Assembly (NCBI GenBank): GCA_963820185.1
Contig: CAWFYV010000006.1
Coordinates: 165,667 to 229,666, forward strand
DNA: 64,000 bases
Direction: 5' to 3'
From: Aquilonibacter sp963820185
GTDB lineage: Bacteria; Vulcanimicrobiota; Vulcanimicrobiia; Vulcanimicrobiales; Vulcanimicrobiaceae
The translations under genes and the position numbers were made by a program. Shown piece after piece: positions 33,609-41,730 of this stretch. Numbering within the stretch: position 1 is the first letter of the stretch; each line of letters opens with the position of its first letter. The notes under the pieces were generated by a model, which ran no database searches, was not told the origin of the DNA, and saw nothing but the letters and a program-made list of their open reading frames with translations.

Positions 33609-34700
33609 TTAAACTGCTCGGACGCAATTCCGCCCAGCGGCTTTTGCCTCGTAGAGCGCTCGGTCGGCGCGATCGACGAGTTCTTCGAGCGAGATTGGAC
33701 GAGGCGGTGCCTGAACCACACCGGTGCTAACCGTGTACGAGATCCTCCCCGCGCGTGCGGCGACGGGCGTTTGGCTGGCAATCGCGCGGAGGCGCTCGGC
33801 GATCTGCGTGGCCTCACCGATTCCGGTTCCCGGGAGCAAGACGCAAAACTCCTCACCTCCATAGCGTCCTGCGACGTCAAATGGGCGCAAGCCCTCGTGG
33901 AGTACGCTGCCGAAACTCTGCAGGACCAGATCGCCGGTCGGATGACCGTAGGTGTCGTTTACGTTCTTGAAGTGGTCGAGGTCGAGCATCAACACGGAGG
34001 TTTGGAGATGCTGGCGCTCGGCGCGATGCAGCTCACGTCGCGCCGACTCCACGAATTTGCGCCGGTTCAGGAGCCCCGTGAGGCCGTCGAACGACGCAGT
34101 GCGAATCAGCTCGTTGTCGGCACGCTCCTTGGTGATCAGTACGAAGCCGAGTGACGTGCCGAACAGCCCCACATAGTTGACGGCAAGGACAATCGACTGG
34201 GCAAGCCCGCTGCTCCACGCCGCGCTCGCAGCATCAGCCAGGGCGACGGCGGCAAAGAATCCCGCTGCCATCCAGCGTGCGGTACGCTCCTCCGCGCTCG
34301 CTCCGATGATTAGGGTGAGTGCCGAAGCCGCGAGCCAGGCAGCGAGCACGAGCGGACCTGCCGCATGGACGAACGCACTGACCACGATGCCCGCCAGGAT
34401 CAGCAGGATGAACGCTTCGGGCCGGATGCGCCGGCCACAGAACATTGCCAGGGCCGCGAACTCGAGCGCGTACCCCGCACAGAAAAGCACGAAGGCGGCG
34501 TCCGCGCTTGCGAGCGGCGGAATCACGTCGCGTAGCGCGTAGAGCGTCCAGGCGCCAAAGAGCGCAAAGTTGGCCGCGACCCAAAGCGTCATCAGTCGCA
34601 TGTGCGCGCTGCGCAAATTGACAATGAGCAAGCCGACCGCCATTATCAGGCTGCCGGTGGCAAAGGTAAATACCATCGTCCGCGTGTCAAGAAGAAACAT
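33609..34700 (-). CDS. Membrane diguanylate cyclase (GGDEF)
   Basis: 363 residues. About six to seven membrane helices cover residues 10-195, then a GGDEF domain: D-G-L-T-G-L-L-N-R-R near 207, D-L-D-H-F-K near 243, and catalytic G-G-E-E-F near 290. An inhibitory site R-P-F-D lies exactly five residues before G-G-E-E-F, so product inhibition by c-di-GMP is expected. Probably makes c-di-GMP in response to a membrane signal. It is first in the run toward MEDS and glcDEF, with a 37-base gap. Confidence 0.9.
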   Translation of the reverse strand: MFLLDTRTMVFTFATGSLIMAVGLLIVNLRSAHMRLMTLWVAANFALFGAWTLYALRDVIPPLASADAAFVLFCAGYALEFAALAMFCGRRIRPEAFILLILAGIVVSAFVHAAGPLVLAAWLAASALTLIIGASAEERTARWMAAGFFAAVALADAASAAWSSGLAQSIVLAVNYVGLFGTSLGFVLITKERADNELIRTASFDGLTGLLNRRKFVESARRELHRAERQHLQTSVLMLDLDHFKNVNDTYGHPTGDLVLQSFGSVLHEGLRPFDVAGRYGGEEFCVLLPGTGIGEATQIAERLRAIASQTPVAARAGRISYTVSTGVVQAPPRPISLEELVDRADRALYEAKAAGRNCVRAV

Positions 34701-34807
34701 GCGTACGGTCCCTTCTTCGACAGACGCTCGGCGGGACTCCCTTTCGAATTTTAGATGCCGATCGGCACAGAAGGACCGCTCCGCAGCTTACCTAAACGAC
34801 GCCGATA

Positions 34808-37300
34808 ATGATGAAGCGTCTTTTTTCAAGTATTTTCGCCTGCCTTGCAGCCATCGCGCTCAACGGTACCGCGCGTGCCGACACGCCGAGCGACCCCTAT
34901 AGCGCCTTCACGGCATCCGCTTCGGGCCAACACGGGCTCCTCACGATCTGGCACAAGGCCGGCCACGTCTACATCGACATCGCCGAGAACCAGCTCGACA
35001 CCGATTTTCTCGAGACGATCGTCCCGGGCAACGGCATCGGCGGCGACTTCATCGTGTGGGGCAATACGGATCATCTTCCGGCGATGCTCGTGCGCTTCGA
35101 GCGCGCCGGCGACGGCATCGCGATCGTGTGGCCGAACACGTCGTTTGTCGCTCCGCGAAGCGATTCCGGAACGCTCGCCGTGCGCAGTAACTTCCCGCAA
35201 TCCGTAATCGGCATCGGGAAGATCGCGGCCGAGGGCGGCGGGCACATCGTCTTCGATGCATCGCCACTCTTTAGCGACGCGCTCGACATGGATCACATCA
35301 TCAACGATTCGCTGCATACAACGCCGGCCACGGCCTATCGTCTCGATGCGTCGCGCACGTATTTCGGGCAAACGAAAGCCTTCCCGCAGAACGTCGTCAT
35401 CGACGTCGAGCAACTCTGGGCGACGAATGCCCCGCACGTCGCGCCCGACACGGCGCCCGATGCGCGCAGCGTGCAGATGGAGGTCGTCTACAACTTTGCG
35501 CAGCTTCCGCACGACGACTACATGCCGCGCTTTGCCGACGATCGCGTTGGCATCTACGACGACATCTACCTCGACTTCAGTTCAAACACGGATACGGGAC
35601 CGAATCGCTATTTGCGTTACCTCATCCGTTGGAACTTCGCTCCGGCCGATCCCACCAAGCCGTCGAAGGCAACGCATCCGATGGTCTTCGTTATGAGCAA
35701 TACGATCCCGGAGCGCTTTCGCAAGCCCATCGCCGATGCCGTCTTGATCTGGAACGGTGCCCTGGCGAAAGTCGGGATCCTCGATGCGGTTCAAGTAATA
35801 CCGCAACCGAGCGATCCCAATTTCGATCCGGATGATATCCGTTACAACGTGCTGCGTTGGGTCACCGAGCAACGGCCGAGCTTTGGCGCGGACTCGCAGA
35901 CACTCTACAATCCGCTTACCGGCGAAGAGTTCCGCACCGGCGTCTTGATCTCAGCCGACAGCGCGGTCGGCGCGGCGAACGCCTGGCGCGACATCGTCGA
36001 TCCGGTGCGCTACGGGCGCAACACCGACCCGGTGCCCGAGCAATTCTTGCACGATCGCTTTGTGTCCGAGATCAGTCACGAAACCGGCCATAACCTCGGC
36101 ATGCAGCACAACTTCATCGGTCACGACGCATACTCGGCAAAGCAGCTTCAGGACCCCGCATTTACCGCAAAGTACGGCATCGCGACCAGCGTGATGGAGT
36201 ACGCGCCGCTCAACATCTGGCCCAAAGGCTACGGTCAGGGTTCGTATTATCAAACCGTGCTTGGACCGTACGACTACTACGCGATGAAGTTCACGTATGC
36301 GACAATCCCGGGCGCGAAGACGCCGCAGGATGAGTTGCCAACGCTCGATCGCTGGGCCGCAGCGTGGTCCGATCCGATGTATCGCTATGCGTCTGACGAG
36401 GATGTATCGTGGACCAATGGGCACGCCGCCGATCCGCGCGTTGAGCAGGGCGAACTCTCCACCGACCAGCTCAGCTGGACGGTCGTGCAACTCAACATGA
36501 ATCGGGCGCTGATGGATCGCGACGCCGCGATGCTGCCGCATGCCGGCCACGCGTACGAACAAGCAACGGTCGCGTTCCGCGCGTCGTATTTCCGCTACAT
36601 TTCGCTCGTCTCCAAGACCGCGCATTGGATAGGCGGACAGTACGTCTCTCGCGCGCATCGCGGCGATCCTGGAGCGCAGCCGCCGATCGTGCCCGTGCCG
36701 CTCGCGATGCAGCAGCGCGCGTTCGGGATTTTAAACGACTACCTCTTCTCCGACAAGCACTTGCAGTTCTCGGCGCAGGTGTTGAACAAGCTCGGTTACT
36801 CCGAGTGGGCCGGCTACGGGTACGTCGGCTGGGAGGGCTACGGCAATCTGCCGGTTTGGGCATACGATCCGCCGGATCGTCACGATTATCCGATCGTCGC
36901 GAACATCGGCCGTTCGCAAAAACAAACACTCGACTTTCTTTTCCAGCCTGCGGTGCTTGCGCGTTTGGAACAGAACCCGCTCCAATCGACTGGGCCAACG
37001 CTCACGCTCCCGCAATTCTTCGGCTGGATGCAACAGGCCGTCTACGGAAGTAACGGCAGCCAACCGATCTCGTTGCTGCGTCGCAACCTGCAGGCGATGT
37101 ACGAAGATACGTTGATCGCACTGGCAACGCAGCCGAAGCCCGGCGCGCCACCCGATGCGCAGTCGTTTGCACGCTTGGAGCTTGGGCGGATCGCATCGAC
37201 GTCTCGCGCGCAAGCTGCGCACACGAGCGACGAGACGACGCGCGCCCACCTCGAGACGCTCGCGCAGAAGGCGGACGCGGCGCTGCGTCCACCAGGGTAA
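34808..37300 (+). CDS. Secreted zinc-dependent metalloprotease (DUF5117/DUF4953 type)
   Basis: 830 residues with a signal peptide (about 1-24, ending A-R-A-D). The active site E-I-S-H-E-T-G-H-N-L-G-M-Q-H-N-F near residue 420 is the extended H-E-x-G-H-x-x-G-x-x-H zinc motif of metzincins. The N-terminal 200 residues hold the G-H-V-Y-I-D-I-A-E beta region seen in DUF5117 proteins, and the C terminus is helical. Two ATG codons are adjacent at 34808 and 34811; no ribosome site is obvious, hinting at a leaderless message. Its TAA shares a base with the next gene's ATG. Confidence 0.85.
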   Translation: MMKRLFSSIFACLAAIALNGTARADTPSDPYSAFTASASGQHGLLTIWHKAGHVYIDIAENQLDTDFLETIVPGNGIGGDFIVWGNTDHLPAMLVRFERAGDGIAIVWPNTSFVAPRSDSGTLAVRSNFPQSVIGIGKIAAEGGGHIVFDASPLFSDALDMDHIINDSLHTTPATAYRLDASRTYFGQTKAFPQNVVIDVEQLWATNAPHVAPDTAPDARSVQMEVVYNFAQLPHDDYMPRFADDRVGIYDDIYLDFSSNTDTGPNRYLRYLIRWNFAPADPTKPSKATHPMVFVMSNTIPERFRKPIADAVLIWNGALAKVGILDAVQVIPQPSDPNFDPDDIRYNVLRWVTEQRPSFGADSQTLYNPLTGEEFRTGVLISADSAVGAANAWRDIVDPVRYGRNTDPVPEQFLHDRFVSEISHETGHNLGMQHNFIGHDAYSAKQLQDPAFTAKYGIATSVMEYAPLNIWPKGYGQGSYYQTVLGPYDYYAMKFTYATIPGAKTPQDELPTLDRWAAAWSDPMYRYASDEDVSWTNGHAADPRVEQGELSTDQLSWTVVQLNMNRALMDRDAAMLPHAGHAYEQATVAFRASYFRYISLVSKTAHWIGGQYVSRAHRGDPGAQPPIVPVPLAMQQRAFGILNDYLFSDKHLQFSAQVLNKLGYSEWAGYGYVGWEGYGNLPVWAYDPPDRHDYPIVANIGRSQKQTLDFLFQPAVLARLEQNPLQSTGPTLTLPQFFGWMQQAVYGSNGSQPISLLRRNLQAMYEDTLIALATQPKPGAPPDAQSFARLELGRIASTSRAQAAHTSDETTRAHLETLAQKADAALRPPG

Positions 37301-38238
37301 TGCTCGATCCCCGCATCACGCTGCTGCACTGGCTCACGGTTGCGCGGGGACGGCAATTTCGCCCTGGAGCAAGCGTTGCGCAGGTGCGCGCCGGTTACGT
37401 TGAGCTGAATCATCGACTCGGCATGCCGTCCCTCGATGATGTCGAGACGAGCACGGTCACGATCCCAACGCGCGATGGCGCCACGATCGCCGCGCATCTC
37501 CACCGCCCGCGAGGCGCCGCCGCGCCATTGCCGGTGCTGCTCTTCTTTCACGGCGGCGGCTGGGTTATCGGCGACGTGCCCAGTTACGATCATCTCACGC
37601 GCTATTTCGCGCACGAGGGCGCGCTCGCCGTGCTCTCGGTGGAATACCGTCTGGGTCCCGAGCATCGCTTTCCCGTCGCGTTTGAAGACGGTTTCGATGC
37701 GTTGCGCTGGTTGCAGAGCGCCGCGGCCGGGCTCGGACTCGATGCAGCGCGCATCGCCGTGTGCGGTGATTCAGCCGGCGGCAGCATTGCGGCAACGCTG
37801 AGCGCGTTCGCCGTCGTCAACGGACTCGAGCGCCCGGCGTATCAATTCTTGATCTATCCGCCGCTGGACGCAACCGAACGCTTCCCGTCGCGCCGTCAAT
37901 TCAACAAGGGCGTCCCACTCACGCCGGCGCTGCGAACGTGGTTCGCGCAGAACTTCTTTCGCTCGAAGGACGACGTGGCAAACCCGTGGCTGCGCCAGGT
38001 CGATGCACCGGATCCCGGCTTGCACCCGCCAACGTATTTCCTGGCCGCTGGATATGACGCGCTGGTCGACGAGGGGCGCTATTACACCGACCGTTTACAC
38101 GCGGCGGGCGTGAAGACCGTCTACGATCTTCGCCCGACGCTTGCCCACGGATTTGTGAATTTTCCGCGCATCGTTCCCGAGGCGCGGCGTGCGTTACGCG
38201 ACGGCATCCGCGCCACGAGCGCTGCGCTAGCTCAGTAA
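37300..38238 (+). CDS. Alpha/beta hydrolase, hormone-sensitive lipase (HSL) family
   Basis: 312 residues. The oxyanion motif H-G-G-G-W-V-I-G is near 85, the nucleophile G-D-S-A-G-G-S near 155, a candidate acid in Y-D-A-L-V-D-E near 250, and His in L-A-H-G-F near 283. Its ATG begins at the last base of the metalloprotease stop (TAATG), so the two are translationally coupled. It probably cleaves short-chain esters. There is no signal peptide, unlike its partner. Confidence 0.9.
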   Translation: MLDPRITLLHWLTVARGRQFRPGASVAQVRAGYVELNHRLGMPSLDDVETSTVTIPTRDGATIAAHLHRPRGAAAPLPVLLFFHGGGWVIGDVPSYDHLTRYFAHEGALAVLSVEYRLGPEHRFPVAFEDGFDALRWLQSAAAGLGLDAARIAVCGDSAGGSIAATLSAFAVVNGLERPAYQFLIYPPLDATERFPSRRQFNKGVPLTPALRTWFAQNFFRSKDDVANPWLRQVDAPDPGLHPPTYFLAAGYDALVDEGRYYTDRLHAAGVKTVYDLRPTLAHGFVNFPRIVPEARRALRDGIRATSAALAQ

Positions 38239-38858
38239 CGGTAGAGCCACGGGATGCGTGGCGCAAACACATAATTGATCTGAATTGCGAAGGTAAGCCC
38301 GATGCTGAGCCACGTGTTGACGAAGCACAACATCGCAGCGGCCGCATAGAGCGCCTGCGCGCTCACGATCCGCCGTATCAACGCGTCGTACCCGATCTGT
38401 AGATGCTCTTTGATGAGGCCGGCACTGTACGCATGCCGCTGGCTTAAGTAGAGCATGAGCCCCAAGAACAAGATGTTGGCCCAATAGATCAAGATCGCCA
38501 GGCGAAAGGTGATGAACTCGGCCAGCAGCGCGGTCGAGAACGGCATAAGCACCACGGCAAACATGAAGCCGATCTGGAGCCAAGACACGTCGCGGTCAGC
38601 GGCACGCAAAGCGGCCAGTTGGGTTTGTTGGCCGACCCAAAAGATGCCGAGCGTGAGAAAGGTCATCACGCACGTCAAAATGTGCGGCCCAAGCTGAAGT
38701 AACGCGTGCCCGAGATCCCTTTCGGAGTGAATCCCGGCGACATCGGGCACGCGGATATTCAGCACGAGCAGCGTCATCGCAAATGCGAAGATGCCGTCGC
38801 TAAGCGCGGCTAGGCGCGTTAGGTCTCTCCCGGCCACCTCATTGTAGAGCTTGCCCAC
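38232..38858 (-). CDS. TMEM175-type potassium channel (DUF1211)
   Basis: 208 residues with six hydrophobic helices. The first helix holds R-x-x-A-L-S-D-G-I-F-A-F-A-M-T-L-L, matching the F-S-D-G-I/V-F-A pore signature of bacterial TMEM175 channels apart from L in place of F. These channels conduct potassium without the classical selectivity filter. The gene overlaps the convergent hydrolase by seven bases. Confidence 0.85.
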   Translation of the reverse strand: MGKLYNEVAGRDLTRLAALSDGIFAFAMTLLVLNIRVPDVAGIHSERDLGHALLQLGPHILTCVMTFLTLGIFWVGQQTQLAALRAADRDVSWLQIGFMFAVVLMPFSTALLAEFITFRLAILIYWANILFLGLMLYLSQRHAYSAGLIKEHLQIGYDALIRRIVSAQALYAAAAMLCFVNTWLSIGLTFAIQINYVFAPRIPWLYRY

Positions 38859-38880
38859 ACCCGGTGGCTTCGGGATCGAT

Positions 38881-39654
38881 CTAGTGCGGACCGCCTGAGC
38901 TTGTCGTTGTCGTGACGGTCGTCGTAACGGTCGTCTTTGTCGCCGGAGCTCGAGCTGGAGCCTGAACTGCTGGTCGCATCGAATCGAACCGCGCCCATGC
39001 CCCGCTCGGCGAAAGCGGCGGCATCGCCGACGCTACCGGGACGAGCATGGGTTGCGCGTACACGGGTTGTGCATACACGGGTTGTGCATACACGGGTTGC
39101 GCGTACACGGGTTGCGCGTAACTCGGCACCTGCTGATACGCTGGCTGCTGATACACCGGCTGTTGTTGATATGCAGGCTGTTGGTAAACTGGCGCAGCAA
39201 CGGGCGCTGCGTCGGCGAGCTCCGCGGGTGCCGCGCTTTCGCCGCCAAACGTCATCGCTACGACCGCCGTTGTCTCGGGTGCATCGGGATATGCGGTCTT
39301 CATCTCATTGAGTGATGCCACCGCGCGATCGGTCGAAGACGCTCCTGCGCGGTGATAGGTACGAAGCAGTCGCGCGTACGTGCGCGGCAACCATGGATCT
39401 TCCGGATATTGCGCGTGCCAATCGCTCACTGATACCGCAATGTCGTCGAGTTCCACCACCGCATTGGCGTCCATCAACTCGCGATCGCTCTTCGTATCCA
39501 TACGGTCGAGTCGATTGCGTATCTCTAAAATGCTCTGGTGGTGGGGTCCGAAGTATTCGTCTGCCGGGGCCGGGCCGGAATAGGTCGCAGCCAGCGTGCT
39601 AAAAGGAACGCTAGCAAAGATCAAGACGGCCAATAGGCCGATCATCATTCGCAT
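38881..39654 (-). CDS. Exported Gln/Pro-rich repeat protein
   Basis: 257 residues with a signal peptide (about 1-22, ending T-L-A-A). A helical region with Y-A-R-L-L-R-T-Y lies at 60-130, then a low-complexity tail of V-Y-Q-Q-P-A-Y and five A-Q-P-V-Y-type repeats (encoded by 15-base direct repeats at 39049-39123), ending with a Thr run and T-S-S-G-G-P-H. Such tails often span the envelope or act as surface linkers. It lies 69 bases after the FecR-domain gene on the same strand. Function unknown. Confidence 0.6.
   Translation of the reverse strand: MRMMIGLLAVLIFASVPFSTLAATYSGPAPADEYFGPHHQSILEIRNRLDRMDTKSDRELMDANAVVELDDIAVSVSDWHAQYPEDPWLPRTYARLLRTYHRAGASSTDRAVASLNEMKTAYPDAPETTAVVAMTFGGESAAPAELADAAPVAAPVYQQPAYQQQPVYQQPAYQQVPSYAQPVYAQPVYAQPVYAQPVYAQPMLVPVASAMPPLSPSGAWARFDSMRPAVQAPARAPATKTTVTTTVTTTTSSGGPH
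39049..39123. repeat. 15-base direct repeats, five units
   Basis: Five consecutive 15-base units of the form GGGTTGYGCRTACAC, the last one degenerate, encode A-Q-P-V-Y on the minus strand. Perfect internal units could allow copy-number change by slippage. Confidence 0.85.
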
Positions 39655-39679
39655 TTGGGGTGCCCTCTATTGTCGAAGA

Positions 39680-39703
39680 GACGCCGTCTTTAAAGGCGGC
39701 GTC
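39680..39703. repeat. 24-base near-perfect palindrome
   Basis: GACGCCG and CGGCGTC flank TCTTTAAAGG, and CTTT/AAAG continue the pairing, with a single T/G mismatch. It lies in the 69-base gap upstream of the repeat-protein gene and downstream of the FecR-domain gene. It could be a weak terminator (no T tract), an mRNA-stability hairpin, or an operator. Confidence 0.5.
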
Positions 39704-39723
39704 CCCGTGCGCTTATGTGTTGT

Positions 39724-41613
39724 CTATGGTCTCCCAGGTCCGCGCGGCCGGCCTCCACCGCCGCCGCTAGATGATGTGTGAGAAGGCGCACTCCGAGGGG
39801 CTGCTTGGCTGCGCTGATACTGCCGCTGCTGCGGATAGTACTGGCGCGCAGCCGGATACGATTGATACTGGCGTTGTCCCGGATACGACGGATACTGGCG
39901 TTGTCCCGGATACGATTGATACTGGCGTTGCGTCGGATACGATTGATACTGGCGTTGCGTCGGATACGACGAATACCGGCGTTGTGCCGGATACGACGAA
40001 TACTGGCGTTGTGCCGGATACGACGAATACTGGCGTTGCGGTTGCGCGTACTGACGTTGATTCGCGCCATACTGTTGCGCGCCGTTGAAGCGCTGCCAAC
40101 CGGCGTTGCCGTTCGCGCTTTGCGTGCGCGCGAAGCTCGGTTGCGCATATGCCGGACGAGCATAGCCGTCCGCTGAACGTCCTTGGAAGCGCTGCCACGC
40201 GCCGGCGTTGGCGGTGCGATAGGTCGGACGATTCACGCTGCCGATCGGACCCATTGCGTTGTAGCGTTGATAGTTCGGCCTTGGGAAGTTCGTCGCAAGA
40301 CTGCGATTGGTGAACTGCGTGTTGAGGCCCATCCGCTGCACCGGATATCGCCCAGCGTAAAAGTGCGTCGCTTGGAGCTGCGCGACCGACATCGGATGCG
40401 CACCATTGACGAAGCCGTGCTGCCACGTGTTCCACGGTACGCCTACGAAGCCGTGCGCGTAGTTGTGGTAGCCCGTATACGAACCGTTGAACGCGAGTGA
40501 CGCGCCCGCACCCGACCACGGACGATATGCCTCACCCGGAGCGAGCGGTACCCAGCCGACGTTGCCGGATCCAAAGCCGATACCGACGCCGACCCCGCCG
40601 AATCCAAAGAACGCCACGAGTGCCGGCGACCACACCGGATGCACGTTGCGCGGACCCGGCGTCCATGCCCAGCCAACGGTCGGCGCGTAGAACCAGCGGC
40701 CATAGTGATACGGGGCCCAGCCCCACGGCTCGGCAGCGACCCATGTCGGGCCGTAATAGTTCATCGACACCCAGGTGCCGTTGCTGTACGGCGACCACCC
40801 GGCGGCGACGTCACTTGGCACCCACGCTTGACCGTAGCCTGGGATGTCGACCCAGTTACCATACTGATTGAGATCGGTGGTACCGGTCATGTCGCCCGGT
40901 ACGTATTGCGACTGGGCGCTGTTAGCGGCGATCATCATCTGATCGCGCTGATCTCCCCACGCTTCCACGTCGGTCTGCGCGACCGCATCGACATATTGAT
41001 ATTGCGGATCGTTCGCTTGCCCAGTCACGACCATCGTGCGGCCGGGCTCAACTTGCTGCGACCCTTGCGGCGTCACAACGGCAACGACCCCGCTGCGCGA
41101 CGTGATCTCGGTATTACCATCCCCGGTAACCGTGACCAGATACGCACCCGCTTGGGAGGGCTGGACATCAACCGAGGGAGTCTCCAGCTGCACGTTGTCC
41201 TGGCCGGTTGCAAAAATGCGTAATTCGACCGAGCCTTCGGCGACCTGCGCGACATCGTTGGCTCCGTCGAGCTGGGTGAAGCGCAGCTGCGCGTTGGCAC
41301 CTGCGCGTACGAGCGTGTTCGCGTCGAGTTGGATTTCAGCGCGACCATCCGGCCCGGTCGTAATATAATCGCCGGCAACAATCGGAGCGTTTGCCACAGC
41401 GGCGGCTTGATCGCCGGCATCGCCGTGTTTGAGTGCAACCGTGCCTTCGACTTCGGAGAGGCGTGCGACCGAGGGAGCGGCCATCTGCTGTGCCGGCTCG
41501 GCCATCTGCGGATCGTCCTGCGCGCGCGCCGGCGCGGCCAGTCCAATATAAGAAGCCGCGAGCGTAGCGGCGAGCACGAAGGCGAACGGAGCTCGAACGG
41601 TCGATATGTGCAT
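39724..41613 (-). CDS. FecR-domain protein with DUF6600-like W/Y/G-rich region and tandem repeats
   Basis: About 629 residues from ATG 41613 (GGGAG upstream); the frame above this is not needed. A signal peptide (ending A-R-A-Q) is followed by a FecR beta domain at about 45-205 (V-E-G-T-V-A-L, A-E-I-Q-L-D-A-N-T, G-S-V-E-L-R). A region of W/Y/G repeats follows at about 235-400 (Y-G-N-W-V, Y-G-P-T-W-V, W-G-W-A-P-Y-H-Y-G-R-W), typical of DUF6600 proteins. The tail has seven nine-residue Q-R-Q-Y-x-S-Y-P-x repeats and a Gly/Arg end. Exported, probably cell-surface; FecR-type domains here are not linked to a FecI sigma factor. Confidence 0.8.
   Translation of the reverse strand: MHISTVRAPFAFVLAATLAASYIGLAAPARAQDDPQMAEPAQQMAAPSVARLSEVEGTVALKHGDAGDQAAAVANAPIVAGDYITTGPDGRAEIQLDANTLVRAGANAQLRFTQLDGANDVAQVAEGSVELRIFATGQDNVQLETPSVDVQPSQAGAYLVTVTGDGNTEITSRSGVVAVVTPQGSQQVEPGRTMVVTGQANDPQYQYVDAVAQTDVEAWGDQRDQMMIAANSAQSQYVPGDMTGTTDLNQYGNWVDIPGYGQAWVPSDVAAGWSPYSNGTWVSMNYYGPTWVAAEPWGWAPYHYGRWFYAPTVGWAWTPGPRNVHPVWSPALVAFFGFGGVGVGIGFGSGNVGWVPLAPGEAYRPWSGAGASLAFNGSYTGYHNYAHGFVGVPWNTWQHGFVNGAHPMSVAQLQATHFYAGRYPVQRMGLNTQFTNRSLATNFPRPNYQRYNAMGPIGSVNRPTYRTANAGAWQRFQGRSADGYARPAYAQPSFARTQSANGNAGWQRFNGAQQYGANQRQYAQPQRQYSSYPAQRQYSSYPAQRRYSSYPTQRQYQSYPTQRQYQSYPGQRQYPSYPGQRQYQSYPAARQYYPQQRQYQRSQAAPRSAPSHTSSSGGGGGRPRGPGRP
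39855..40043. repeat. 27-base tandem repeats, seven units, inside the FecR-domain gene
   Basis: Units of the form GGATACGAYKRATACTGGCGTTG plus four variable bases recur seven times at 27-base intervals, each coding Q-R-Q-Y-x-S-Y-P-x on the minus strand. In frame and slightly diverged, so it is a coding minisatellite. Not a CRISPR: there are no unique spacers. Confidence 0.9.
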
Positions 41614-41676
41614 TAATGCACTCCCATGGGTGTATGCGTATTGTTGCATCGCGTCAACGTCGCGGACCTTTGGGAA

Positions 41677-41694
41677 GTCGCCGGCGTCGGCGAC
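41677..41694. repeat. Hairpin between two minus-strand genes
   Basis: GTCGCCG-GCGT-CGGCGAC, a perfect 7 bp stem with a four-base loop, in the 117-base gap between the nucleotide cyclase stop and the FecR-domain gene start. There is no T tract on the minus strand, so termination is doubtful. The rest of the gap shows nothing else I can name. Confidence 0.45.
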
Positions 41695-41730
41695 CTTTAA
41701 TCTGATCCTTAACTTTGAGAACGGCTTGAA

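Noticed and set aside
39855..40043. CRISPR-like periodic array
   Set aside because: The period is 27 bases with no unique spacers, and it encodes in-frame peptide repeats in the FecR-domain gene.
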